Of a stretch of DNA of 39,100 bases, positions 22,346 through 28,680 are shown piece by piece (position 1 is the first letter of the stretch; each line of letters begins with the position of its first letter). Under the pieces are notes generated by a model. That model did not search any database, was not told where the DNA came from, and saw only the letters and a program-made list of their open reading frames with translations. Origin of the DNA: Limimaricola cinnabarinus (GTDB lineage: Bacteria; Pseudomonadota; Alphaproteobacteria; Rhodobacterales; Rhodobacteraceae). The stretch is taken from contig NZ_KZ304974.1 of NCBI RefSeq assembly GCF_002723615.1, positions 1 through 39,100 on the forward strand, given 5' to 3'. A program made the position numbers and the translations under genes.

Positions 22346-23742
22346 TGGATGGATCAGACACGATGACGCGGCCTCCGCTCGCTAACTCGACCCACCGGTT
22401 TGCACGTATGCTGGCGGCGAGGCTCAACCAGCGCCCGAGCGGCCGGAGCCGTGAGCGGGATCTCGATCGCTCTGAGCGGATCTGGACCGTGTCCGAGTTT
22501 TGCAGGCTGTCCGGTGTGCCGAAGCGGGTCGTTGAGAAAGTGCTGGAGCATCCCGACGCACCGCAGCTCGAGAAACCGCATAGGGATCGCGTCATGGACA
22601 CTCGTCAGTCCCTGCACTTGCGGGCCCTGATCCAGCTGATGCACCCCAAGGAATATCCCGGATTGATAAACTGGCGGGGTAAAGGCACCCAGCCTCCGGT
22701 GGTTGCGGCGGCAGCACTCAAGGGTGGAACGGGCAAGTCGACCCTCGCTTTACATTTGGCGATCGGGGCGGCTGTGAAGACCGGCCTGCGCGTCGGTCTG
22801 ATCGACGCTGACGGTCAGAAGACAAGCACGATTTACCTGAGCTCGAGCCTTTCCGAGATCATGAACACCCAGGGTCAGACCTATCCCGATTTCATCGCGA
22901 TTCCGCGCGAGGGAGATGTCACCAGATACGAGATCGACAGCCATCGACTGCACGGGTTCTGGCGCACGACGCCTTGGCCGGGCGTCAAGTTGATGCCCGG
23001 CGGCGGTCGGATCGGAATGGCTGACCAGCACATGACTGTCTACCAACTCAAGAACTTCGACGACGACCCGCGGCTTTGGATGAGGCAGACGCTTGAGCGC
23101 TGGATGAAGGCCAACCCGGTCAAAACAGAGGTCACTGATTGCTGGTCGAATGGCCGGTTTGATGCCCGCCTGTTCGATGCAGGCCTCGACGAGACACTCG
23201 ACCTGATCATTATTGATTGCCCGCCTAACATTTCCCTGTCGGTGATCGGTGTGCTGCTGGCTGCCGATTCGTTCATTGTGCCGCAGACAGTTCGCAACGT
23301 CGATCTCGCAACGCTCAGCGCGTTCATGGCATCTGTGGATGAGGTCCATCGGTCAGTCGCAATGAGCGACGGGTTCGATGAGCTTTCCTACCAGGATACG
23401 CCAAGCTTCATGCTCCCGATGCTGGTCAACAGGTCGGCCGACATGGAGAGTATCTCGGAGCTTGTAGCCTATGCTCCCGATGTTGTTTGTCCGGTTTATT
23501 ATCGCAAGTCCGACGCTGTGAGTAACCCGGCGGCGACGTATGAAGATTTCTTCAGCCACAAGCCCGACCGCAACCGTCGAGAGGGACACGCACGCTTCCT
23601 GAAAAATGTCCATGCGGTCAACGATGCGATCCTGCCCAAGGTTTGTCCGTGGGTTAGGCCAACTGGCGAGGCGAACGAATTCATCCAAGAGGAATATCTG
23701 GACGAGGAGACCGGTCAAAGCTTCGTCTCTGACTGGAACTGA
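22342..23742 (+). CDS. parA: ParA plasmid partition ATPase
   Basis: A 466-residue ParA of the large, P1-like type. An N-terminal HTH-containing region (TVSEFCRLSGVPKRVVEKVL, about residues 49-68) precedes the ATPase: deviant Walker A KGGTGKST at about 127-134, the LIDADGQKT switch and Walker B LIIIDCPPNISLS, then DSFIVPQTVRNVDLATL. ParA forms dynamic DNA-bound ATP polymers or gradients that move ParB-bound plasmid copies apart; the N-terminal HTH in this type also represses its own promoter. ATGs at 22342 and 22345 both fit, overlapping the previous stop. ParB starts 14 bases downstream. Confidence 0.93.
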   Translation: MMDGSDTMTRPPLANSTHRFARMLAARLNQRPSGRSRERDLDRSERIWTVSEFCRLSGVPKRVVEKVLEHPDAPQLEKPHRDRVMDTRQSLHLRALIQLMHPKEYPGLINWRGKGTQPPVVAAAALKGGTGKSTLALHLAIGAAVKTGLRVGLIDADGQKTSTIYLSSSLSEIMNTQGQTYPDFIAIPREGDVTRYEIDSHRLHGFWRTTPWPGVKLMPGGGRIGMADQHMTVYQLKNFDDDPRLWMRQTLERWMKANPVKTEVTDCWSNGRFDARLFDAGLDETLDLIIIDCPPNISLSVIGVLLAADSFIVPQTVRNVDLATLSAFMASVDEVHRSVAMSDGFDELSYQDTPSFMLPMLVNRSADMESISELVAYAPDVVCPVYYRKSDAVSNPAATYEDFFSHKPDRNRREGHARFLKNVHAVNDAILPKVCPWVRPTGEANEFIQEEYLDEETGQSFVSDWN

Positions 23743-23756
23743 GGAGATCTAAGACT

Positions 23757-24764
23757 ATGAAAGCAAAGAAATTTTCTAACGTCATGGTTCCGGATATTCC
23801 CCCGATGGACGATAGGCTTGATGCCGAGATCCCGTCGGCTGAGCGCGTCGATACGATGGCGTCCTACGACGCGGCAAATCGCGCCGAGATCAGCTTGCGC
23901 GCCGCAAAGGAGATCCGTGGCCGCGCAAAGGATGATGTTTTGGAGGGGCGCCGACTTGTCGAAGTGTCACCCTATCAGCTCCACGACCCCGTCGGCACAG
24001 ATCGCATAGATTTCGCTGCACAGGACGGCAAGTCAGCCGCCGAAGCGGATATCGAACAGCTGATGAAGTCCATCGAAAGAGATGGGCAGCAAAACCCCAT
24101 CATCATCCGTCCCAAGGATCCCCGGTGGACGCCGCGTTCAGACGACCCTGCAAATGTGGAAGGTGTCGAGTTTGAGCTACTTGCTGGACGGCGGCGGACG
24201 CTCGCGATCCAGAAGTTGAATGCCGGGCGCAGCCCGTCGGAGCAGCTGACGGTCCGCGCGCGCATCAGCCACGTTACTCCGGATACTCCCGAGGGAGAGC
24301 GGAGGCTCCATGCACTCCACAATCGGTATCTGGAGAACGCCGCTCGTAAGGATTTGAGCGCCTTCCAGTCAGCAATCTCCGGCGGCGAACTCATCTGGGC
24401 CTACGTTGAGATGGGTCATTCGGCCGAGGAAACTGAGAGCTTGCTCAACATCAGCCACTCCACCCGCCAAATGTGGCAGAAGGCGTATCGGCAGCAGGAA
24501 GCAATTCGCGAGTTTTTCGGCTCCCGAGAGCCGTCGTTCGATGAGCTGAAGAAGTTCTGTAATGGATCCCTCGGTCAGCGCGGAGAACCTTTTCCAGCGC
24601 CTCCCGAGAAGGTCAAAGGTATACGGGGGAGCTACACGATCAAGCCTGCCCGGGGGCCGGGCCAAGTTGCGATGAGCCTGCGACTGACCCTGAATGAGGT
24701 CGAAGACGCTGAGCTGATCCAGAAGCTAAAAGAGGTGATCGACCAGGAGAAGGCTGCAGGCTGA
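23757..24764 (+). CDS. parB: ParB centromere-binding partition protein
   Basis: A 335-residue ParB. Residues about 75-200 carry the ParB/Srx-type domain (QQNPIIIRPKD, EFELLAGRRRTLAIQKLNAG, the ENAARKDLSAFQSA box), followed by a central HTH (HSAEETESLLNISHSTRQMW) and a C-terminal dimerisation part. ParB binds centromere (parS) sites and loads ParA. A terminator follows and then a scatter of 19-bp palindromes, the obvious candidates for its sites. The arginine-rich AGRRR motif stands where CTP-dependent ParBs have GERR-type residues, so CTP switching is plausible but untested. Confidence 0.92.
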   Translation: MKAKKFSNVMVPDIPPMDDRLDAEIPSAERVDTMASYDAANRAEISLRAAKEIRGRAKDDVLEGRRLVEVSPYQLHDPVGTDRIDFAAQDGKSAAEADIEQLMKSIERDGQQNPIIIRPKDPRWTPRSDDPANVEGVEFELLAGRRRTLAIQKLNAGRSPSEQLTVRARISHVTPDTPEGERRLHALHNRYLENAARKDLSAFQSAISGGELIWAYVEMGHSAEETESLLNISHSTRQMWQKAYRQQEAIREFFGSREPSFDELKKFCNGSLGQRGEPFPAPPEKVKGIRGSYTIKPARGPGQVAMSLRLTLNEVEDAELIQKLKEVIDQEKAAG

Positions 24765-24787
24765 GATCTTTCCTGATCATTGAGAGT

Positions 24788-24816
24788 GGGCGTCATCGCG
24801 GGTGGCGCCCTTCTTT
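24788..24816 (+). terminator. Rho-independent terminator after parB
   Basis: GGGCGTC-(9)-GGCGCCC forms a 7-bp stem (one G-U pair) followed by TTCTTT, 23 bases after the parB stop. It closes the rep-parA-parB operon. Confidence 0.7.
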
Positions 24817-24823
24817 ATGCTCG

Positions 24824-24880
24824 GGTGAAAGCGACTTTCACCAGCCGTGATCGAGCTACGAGGTGAAAGTCACTTTCACC
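24824..24880. repeat. Palindrome copies 1 and 2
   Basis: GGTGAAAGCGACTTTCACC at 24824-24842 and GGTGAAAGTCACTTTCACC at 24862-24880, centres 38 bp apart; both full 8-bp arms are perfect. They are the copies nearest parB. Confidence 0.9.
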
Positions 24881-24930
24881 AGGTCCGAGGCGACCCCTTC
24901 CGTGCCCCGCTATGTAGCCTCTTGGAAAAG

Positions 24931-25150
24931 TCACCAACCTCGGCGGACATCCTTCTGGCCGCGGACCGGTTCGCTGAGATAGTTCTTGTTCAGAATGGTG
25001 CAGCTCATGATCTCACTGCGGGTGCTTGTCACAACTCTGCCAGTGTCGATGAGTTCAACGCTGATGACCTGATTCTCTGCGGACAGGCCGGTCTGCTCGG
25101 CCAGATCTCTGCCCGCTCCCTCGATGGCACGCTCGGCGTTATGGAAAAGT
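24931..25150 (-). pseudogene. C-terminal part of an unidentified gene cut by the IS element
   Basis: Immediately outside the left end of the IS the minus strand reads LFHNAERAIEGAGRDLAEQT, VISVELIDTGRVVTSTRSEI, LNKNYLSEPVRGQKDVRRGW and stops at 24931. Third-position GC bias and sequence texture look like real protein. The frame upstream enters the IS inverted end (giving an artificial start MAYETPSGS). No matching N-terminal part is seen beyond the right end of the IS, so the front was deleted or lost. Family not recognised. Confidence 0.55.
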
Positions 25151-25210
25151 GAACTGATGCGGTGGATGCCCCCGCCCCCGGAGCCGGACGGCGTCTCGTA
25201 TGCCATGACG
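25151..25210. repeat. Left 60-bp inverted end of the IS
   Basis: Begins GAACTGATGCGGTGGATGCC and ends TGCCATGACG. Pairs with 26538-26597 with one mismatch (position 29). Reading outward it has an open frame beginning MAYETPSGS. Confidence 0.9.
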
Positions 25211-25487
25211 TGTGTGGATGCCCCCTGTTTGGCAAGCTTGATCTTCGCGGGTGGGCGGGGTCTTCGATCGGACGTGTGTCAGGCTTCTGAGTGTGGCCTT
25301 CGATGACGCCACGGGCCGGTATGCTGTTCGGATGGCTGGGTTCACATCGGTTCAGAGAGCTGCAAGCGCTCGAGCCCCGGGTCTGAATGTCCCTGCCATG
25401 AACTTCGAAGTCCGTGTCGCCTACTCCTCGTCGATCGCTTGCCCCGGCCTTTCGGCCATGCCGTGCCGTTGCCCGGTCGGGCTTCGG
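25211..25487 (-). ncRNA. Candidate guide (bridge/seek) RNA region of the IS
   Basis: IS110-family elements are known to encode a structured RNA in a non-coding end that pairs with donor and target DNA; IS1111-type members carry it downstream of the transposase. This 277-base stretch occupies that place. On the transposase strand it contains a GGCC-GAAA-GGCC tetraloop hairpin (25446-25457) and other short stems such as CCCG-ac-CGGG. Boundaries and guide loops are not defined here. Confidence 0.4.
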
Positions 25488-26507
25488 TCACGCCATTCTG
25501 TAATCCTCCCGCTTCGTGGTCACGGCCCAGATCATCCGCGCCATCTTGTTGGCCAGCGCGACGGCCGCGACCATCTTCGGCTTCCTGGCCACGAGGGCGG
25601 CGAGCCAACGGTTGGGGCTGCCGCCCTTCCTGACCACCCAGCGGATCACGCTCATCGCGCCGACGATGAGAAGTCGCCGGATGTCTGTCTGGCCCATCTT
25701 GCTGACCGATCCGAGCTTTGTCTTCCCGCCTGTCGATCTCTGTCGCGGCACGAGGCCCAGCCAAGCCGCGAAGTTGCGCCCGGTGTCGAAGGTGTCGAGA
25801 TCTGGCGCAAAGGCCGCGACGGCGCCCGCGGTCACCGGCCCGATCCCAGGAATAGTGCACAGCCGGCGCAACTCCTCATCGGTCTTCGTCGCCGCCTCCA
25901 GTTCGGCCGCGAGCCGCTCGATTACCTCCGTGAGGTTCGCGATCTGCTCAAGGTAGACCGTCCCTATCTTGCGGACCGGATCGGGCAGGTCCGTGGTCTC
26001 GTCGTCGAGGGCGTTCTCCAGCAGCTTCAGGCTCGCCGGTCCCTTGGGCGCCACGAGGCCGAACTCCGCCAAATGCCCCCGCAACGCGTTGATCAACTGC
26101 GTGCGCTGCCGGACCAGACACTGGTGGGTGCGGAACGCGACCGCCCGAGCCTGCGTCTCTGCGCTTTTCACCGCCACAAACCGCATCGTCGGGCGCATGG
26201 CCGCCTCCGCGATGGCCTCCGCGTCAGCGTGATCGTTCTTCTGCCGCTTCACGAATGCCTTTACGTAAGCCGCCGGCACGATCCGAACCTCGTGGCCATG
26301 CGCTTGCGCGATCCGCCCCCAGTGATGCGAGGTCGCGCAGGCTTCCATCGCCACCACGCACACTGGCTGCTCGGCGAGCAGCGACGCCAGCCGCGTCCTC
26401 GACATGGCCCGGTTGGACAGGACCGCCCCGTCTGACCCAACGGCGCAGACTTGGAAGCTATCCTTCGCGAGGTCGATCGCCAGCATGCTGATCTTCGTCT
26501 TCGTCAT
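25488..26507 (-). CDS. IS110-family (DEDD) transposase
   Basis: A 339-residue transposase. The N-terminal RuvC-like DEDD domain is seen in LAIDLAKDSFQVCAVG (first Asp), VVAMEACATSHHWG (Glu) and KRQKNDHADAEAIAEA (Asp pair); the C-terminal transposase-20 domain has LCTIPGIGPVTAGAVAAF, FAAWLGLVPRQRSTGGKTKL and the conserved Ser in GSVSKMGQTDIRRLL. The start at 26507 is preferred because GGAGGG lies 7 bases before it; an ATG at 26522 is the alternative. The gene appears intact, so the element may be active. It catalyses RNA-guided recombination through a Holliday-junction-like intermediate without target duplications (family knowledge). Confidence 0.93.
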   Translation of the reverse strand: MTKTKISMLAIDLAKDSFQVCAVGSDGAVLSNRAMSRTRLASLLAEQPVCVVAMEACATSHHWGRIAQAHGHEVRIVPAAYVKAFVKRQKNDHADAEAIAEAAMRPTMRFVAVKSAETQARAVAFRTHQCLVRQRTQLINALRGHLAEFGLVAPKGPASLKLLENALDDETTDLPDPVRKIGTVYLEQIANLTEVIERLAAELEAATKTDEELRRLCTIPGIGPVTAGAVAAFAPDLDTFDTGRNFAAWLGLVPRQRSTGGKTKLGSVSKMGQTDIRRLLIVGAMSVIRWVVRKGGSPNRWLAALVARKPKMVAAVALANKMARMIWAVTTKREDYRMA

Positions 26508-26524
26508 CGGTGTGCCCTCCACAT

Positions 26525-26538
26525 GGTTCTATAGAACC
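26525..26538. promoter_or_regulatory. 14-bp perfect palindrome at the transposase promoter
   Basis: GGTTCTATAGAACC lies between the right inverted end and the transposase start. It may be an operator or part of the recombination junction; its last base is the first base of the right repeat. Confidence 0.5.
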
Positions 26539-26597
26539 GTCATGGCATACGAGACGCCGTCCGGCTCCAGGGGCGGGGGCATCCACCGCATCAGTTC
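26538..26597. repeat. Right 60-bp inverted end of the IS
   Basis: Reverse complement of the left end apart from one base. It begins directly at the last base of the palindrome at 26525-26538 and ends 31 bases before palindrome copy 3. Confidence 0.9.
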
Positions 26598-26628
26598 AGA
26601 CAGGCAGGCAAACGATGGTCACACGCGA

Positions 26629-26647
26629 GGTGAAAGTAACTTTCACC
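26629..26647. repeat. Palindrome copy 3, next to the IS
   Basis: GGTGAAAGTAACTTTCACC with perfect arms, 31 bases from the right inverted end of the IS element. Confidence 0.9.
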
Positions 26648-26697
26648 TAACGCGCCTCCCCTACCCCACCACCGCCGGAGACTTTCGGTCCCGAGGT

Positions 26698-26904
26698 TCA
26701 GTCGAGGGAGAGCAGTTTGAGTCCGACAGCATCGACCAGCTGCATCATGGTGCTGTCCTCCTGCCAGAGGTTGTTGAGGGTCTCCGAGTGGCTCTGAGGT
26801 TCGACTTCGGGGTAAGCCTCTTCCAGGACCGCCTGCGCTGCACTCACGGTGGTCAGTTGCCCATCGGTGAATCTTTCGGTGGTCAATTGAGGCCAGGTCG
26901 TCAT
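26698..26904 (-). CDS. Small hypothetical protein inside the palindrome array (68 aa)
   Basis: MTTWPQLTTERFTDGQLTTV continues to a helical, acidic C-terminus (NNLWQEDSTMMQLVDAVGLK). An AGGAGG ribosome site sits 5 bases before the ATG at 26904, the best in the neighbourhood. The longer frame to 27024 crosses palindrome copy 4 and is rejected as the start. No family recognised. Position between partition sites suggests a plasmid-maintenance role, but this is only context. Confidence 0.6.
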   Translation of the reverse strand: MTTWPQLTTERFTDGQLTTVSAAQAVLEEAYPEVEPQSHSETLNNLWQEDSTMMQLVDAVGLKLLSLD

Positions 26905-26972
26905 GGTGCCTCCTATCCACGGCTCAGTGCCAAAGTTGCTTAGAGGATAGTGCCGAACGAAGAAGCTACTGG

Positions 26973-26991
26973 GGTGAAAGTGACTTTCACC
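26973..26991. repeat. Palindrome copy 4
   Basis: GGTGAAAGTGACTTTCACC, exactly the consensus. It lies 68 bases upstream of the small gene starting at 26904 and may also affect its promoter. Confidence 0.9.
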
Positions 26992-27269
26992 TCCCCTCCC
27001 CTGCTGACAGGTCCGTATCCGCACACCGCGTTCTTATAATGTTCTCGTCCATGCAGGCAACCGCTCTACAAAGAGCGACCATGGCCCCGCTCCTACCTCT
27101 GTGTAAGAATACATCTTCTCCCGGATGAGCAGCATGAAGTGGCTCTGTCTATGGGTCTCACTCCCCTACTGCGCCTCTTCGCTCTTGCCGGTCTCTTATT
27201 CTCCTTGGCGCTGTGTAGCAGCGAGGCAGACCCTGACTTCGCCTCTACTTCGGAATCGAGGTCGCCCCT

Positions 27270-27371
27270 GTTGAAAGCGACTTTCACCTCACCATCGTGC
27301 TTAGGTCGCCGTTACTGAAAGTGAGCTTCATCTCGAGCGTGAGCCGGAACCTACTGAAAGTCACTTTCAAC
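27270..27371. repeat. Palindrome copies 5 to 7
   Basis: Copy 5 at 27270-27288 (one outer base off), copy 6 at 27314-27332 (degenerate right arm GCTTCA), copy 7 at 27353-27371 (exact TGAAAG-TCA-CTTTCA core). Centres are about 44 and 39 bp apart. Confidence 0.8.
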
Positions 27372-27564
27372 AGCTGCCTGGAAGCCGTTGAGGGTGGATC
27401 CGTAAGATCGGGAAGGTTCTCCCCATGGCGGCGTCAGGCGCACGCCGAGCGGCCGTCGATGCGATGTCAGTTCCTCCAGCGAGGGTTGCGCCCGTGAGGA
27501 TGCCGGCGGGCCCTGTGGCGCGGGTTGTTGCTCGGATGTCTCGTCGAACAGGAAATCCCGCTGG

Positions 27565-27699
27565 GGTGAAAGTGATTTTCACCTGCTGTGTCCGCACCCT
27601 ACTGAAAGTGGCTTTCACTTCGGCCATAGATCTGGTCTCGGCCTCTGCTTCAATCTCAGTGGCTCTTTGAGATGGTTTCTGCTGAAAGTGACTTTCACC
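27565..27699. repeat. Palindrome copies 8 to 10
   Basis: Copy 8 at 27565-27583 (one C to T change in the right arm), copy 9 at 27601-27619 (core exact, centre TGG), copy 10 at 27681-27699 (core exact). Copies 8 and 9 are 36 bp apart, close to the 38-39 bp seen for copies 1-2 and 6-7. Confidence 0.82.
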
Positions 27700-27898
27700 T
27701 GTCTTCACCAAGCGCCGGCGGGTGCCGTGACTTGGCGCTGATCAGATCCCCGTCGCTCACGCGGAGAAGATCGCGCGAGAGACCCCGGCATACAGAAAGA
27801 AAGAAACTTCGATCCAGCCAGACGGACAAACAGGCAGTCAGAAAGTCAGAATCGCCCGGCTCCTTCCGCCCGCGGTTAGGTCTTTCATCTCCAAGGTT

Positions 27899-27989
27899 GG
27901 TGAAAGTGAATCTTACTTCGACGCGCCCGGTGCCCACTGGGGCATCTTCCACGGACCGCGCTTGCCATCTACTGAAAGTGACTTTCACC
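27899..27989. repeat. Palindrome copies 11 and 12
   Basis: Copy 11 at 27899 keeps only the left arm GGTGAAAG and a poor right half; copy 12 at 27971-27989 has an exact core and a full right arm. Copy 12 is the last before the helicase fragment. Confidence 0.75.
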
Positions 27990-28027
27990 AAGACGACGCG
28001 CTCGCCCTATCAGCCTATCTTTCTGTC

Positions 28028-28633
28028 TTAGGCGGGCAGGGGGGCTCGCAGGATCTCGTCCAGGATGGCGGGGCGACCCCTGACGTAGGAGAGGGCAGCT
28101 CGATCAACTTGGATGTCTTCAGGGCGAAGCGGGGAGGCGAGGCTTAGTCCGTCGAGGCTGCGAGCCCGGCCCAGTGCAACGTAAGTCTGCCCAACTTCGA
28201 ATACACGGGACGTCAGGTCGATCCTGACATCGTCCAGACTCATGCCCTGGGCCTTGTGGATGGTTGCCGCGTATCCGTGAAGAAGAAGCAGCAGGGCGCT
28301 GACTCTGCCGGCCACGATTGGCTCAACGCGGCCGGTCTTCTGACTCCACGCGTGCCTTCTCTCCGTCCAGGTGGCTGGATAAACCCTTGTCCGGTGCTGC
28401 GAGCCGCTAAATAGCACCAGGGCGCCTCCACAGCCCGGCTGAGGGAGCTGGATGACTGTGCCAAGGGATCCGTTGGCGTATCTGCACATGGGATCGTTCT
28501 GCGTGGCGTAGACGCGAGATCCTTCGACCAGCACAAGGCGCTCGGCGAAGGGCAGGGCGTTCTTGTTGTGTTCTGATGTGAGGGGGCGTTGTTGACGTTG
28601 TTGCTGTCGACATGATCTGTCTCCCTGTCCCAC
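28028..28633 (-). pseudogene. C-terminal fragment of a Pif1/RecD-like helicase
   Basis: Reading from about 28560: LVLVEGSRVYATQNDPMCRY, NGSLGTVIQL, YAATIHKAQGMSLDDVRIDL, FEVGQTYVALGRARSLDGLS. These are the late motifs of Pif1-type superfamily 1B helicases (NG-x-x-G-x-V, T-I-H-K-x-Q-G, G-Q-x-Y-V-A-L-x-R). Walker A and B and the rest of the motor are absent: only about 180 of the expected 450 or more residues remain. The cut lies next to the end of the copper island, so insertion of that block probably removed the front. The first 25 codons from 28633 are Gln/Arg-rich and probably not native. Confidence 0.75.
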
Positions 28634-28645
28634 TCAACCAGAAGT

Positions 28646-28670
28646 GGGGCGGCGGGTTCGGCGCCGCCCC
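28646..28670 (-). terminator. Strong hairpin after copA
   Basis: GGGGCGGCG-(7)-CGCCGCCCC, a perfect 9-bp GC stem 11 bases beyond the copA stop at 28681. No T-run follows on the minus strand, but the stability and position suit a transcript end or 3' mRNA protection. Confidence 0.55.
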
Positions 28671-28680
28671 GCACTTCGTG

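Larger units (their letters stand above)
25151..26597 (-). mobile_element. IS110-family element of IS1111-like layout with 60-bp inverted ends
   Basis: One transposase gene (25488-26507, minus strand) is bracketed by inverted copies of a 60-base sequence, 25151-25210 and 26538-26597, differing at one base. The transposase is preceded by only 30 bases between its start and the right repeat, while 277 bases of non-coding DNA lie between its stop and the left repeat. A long non-coding region downstream of the transposase is the IS1111 layout, in which the guide RNA is encoded there. IS1111 members have short subterminal inverted repeats; 60 bp is far longer than usual. No target duplication is evident. 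Confidence 0.85.
24824..27989. repeat. Dispersed array of about 12 copies of a 19-bp palindrome (candidate parS/iteron sites)
   Basis: Consensus GGTGAAAGTGACTTTCACC, two 8-bp arms around a 3-base centre. Copies by first base: 24824, 24862, 26629, 26973, 27270, 27314 (degenerate), 27353, 27565 (one mismatch), 27601, 27681, 27899 (right half degenerate), 27971. The inner core TGAAAG-NNN-CTTTCA is exact in nine of twelve. Spacings vary (38 to several hundred bp), unlike tandem iterons. The array begins just after the parB terminator, and an IS has split it. Binding by ParB, by ParA's HTH or by the HTH initiator are the options. Confidence 0.85.
26992..28027. other. Gene-poor stretch carrying most of the palindrome copies
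   Basis: About 1 kb with no convincing gene on either strand; open frames here are short, low in complexity and interrupted by the palindromes. Apart from copies 5 to 12 I see nothing I can name. Confidence 0.6.

Noticed and set aside
27425-27670. 81-codon frame in the palindrome region
   Set aside because: It is interrupted by palindrome sequences and rich in Ala/Val/Arg without domain features; judged non-coding.
24824-27989. CRISPR array as an explanation of the repeats
   Set aside because: Repeats are 19-bp palindromes at irregular spacing with no uniform spacers and no cas genes.
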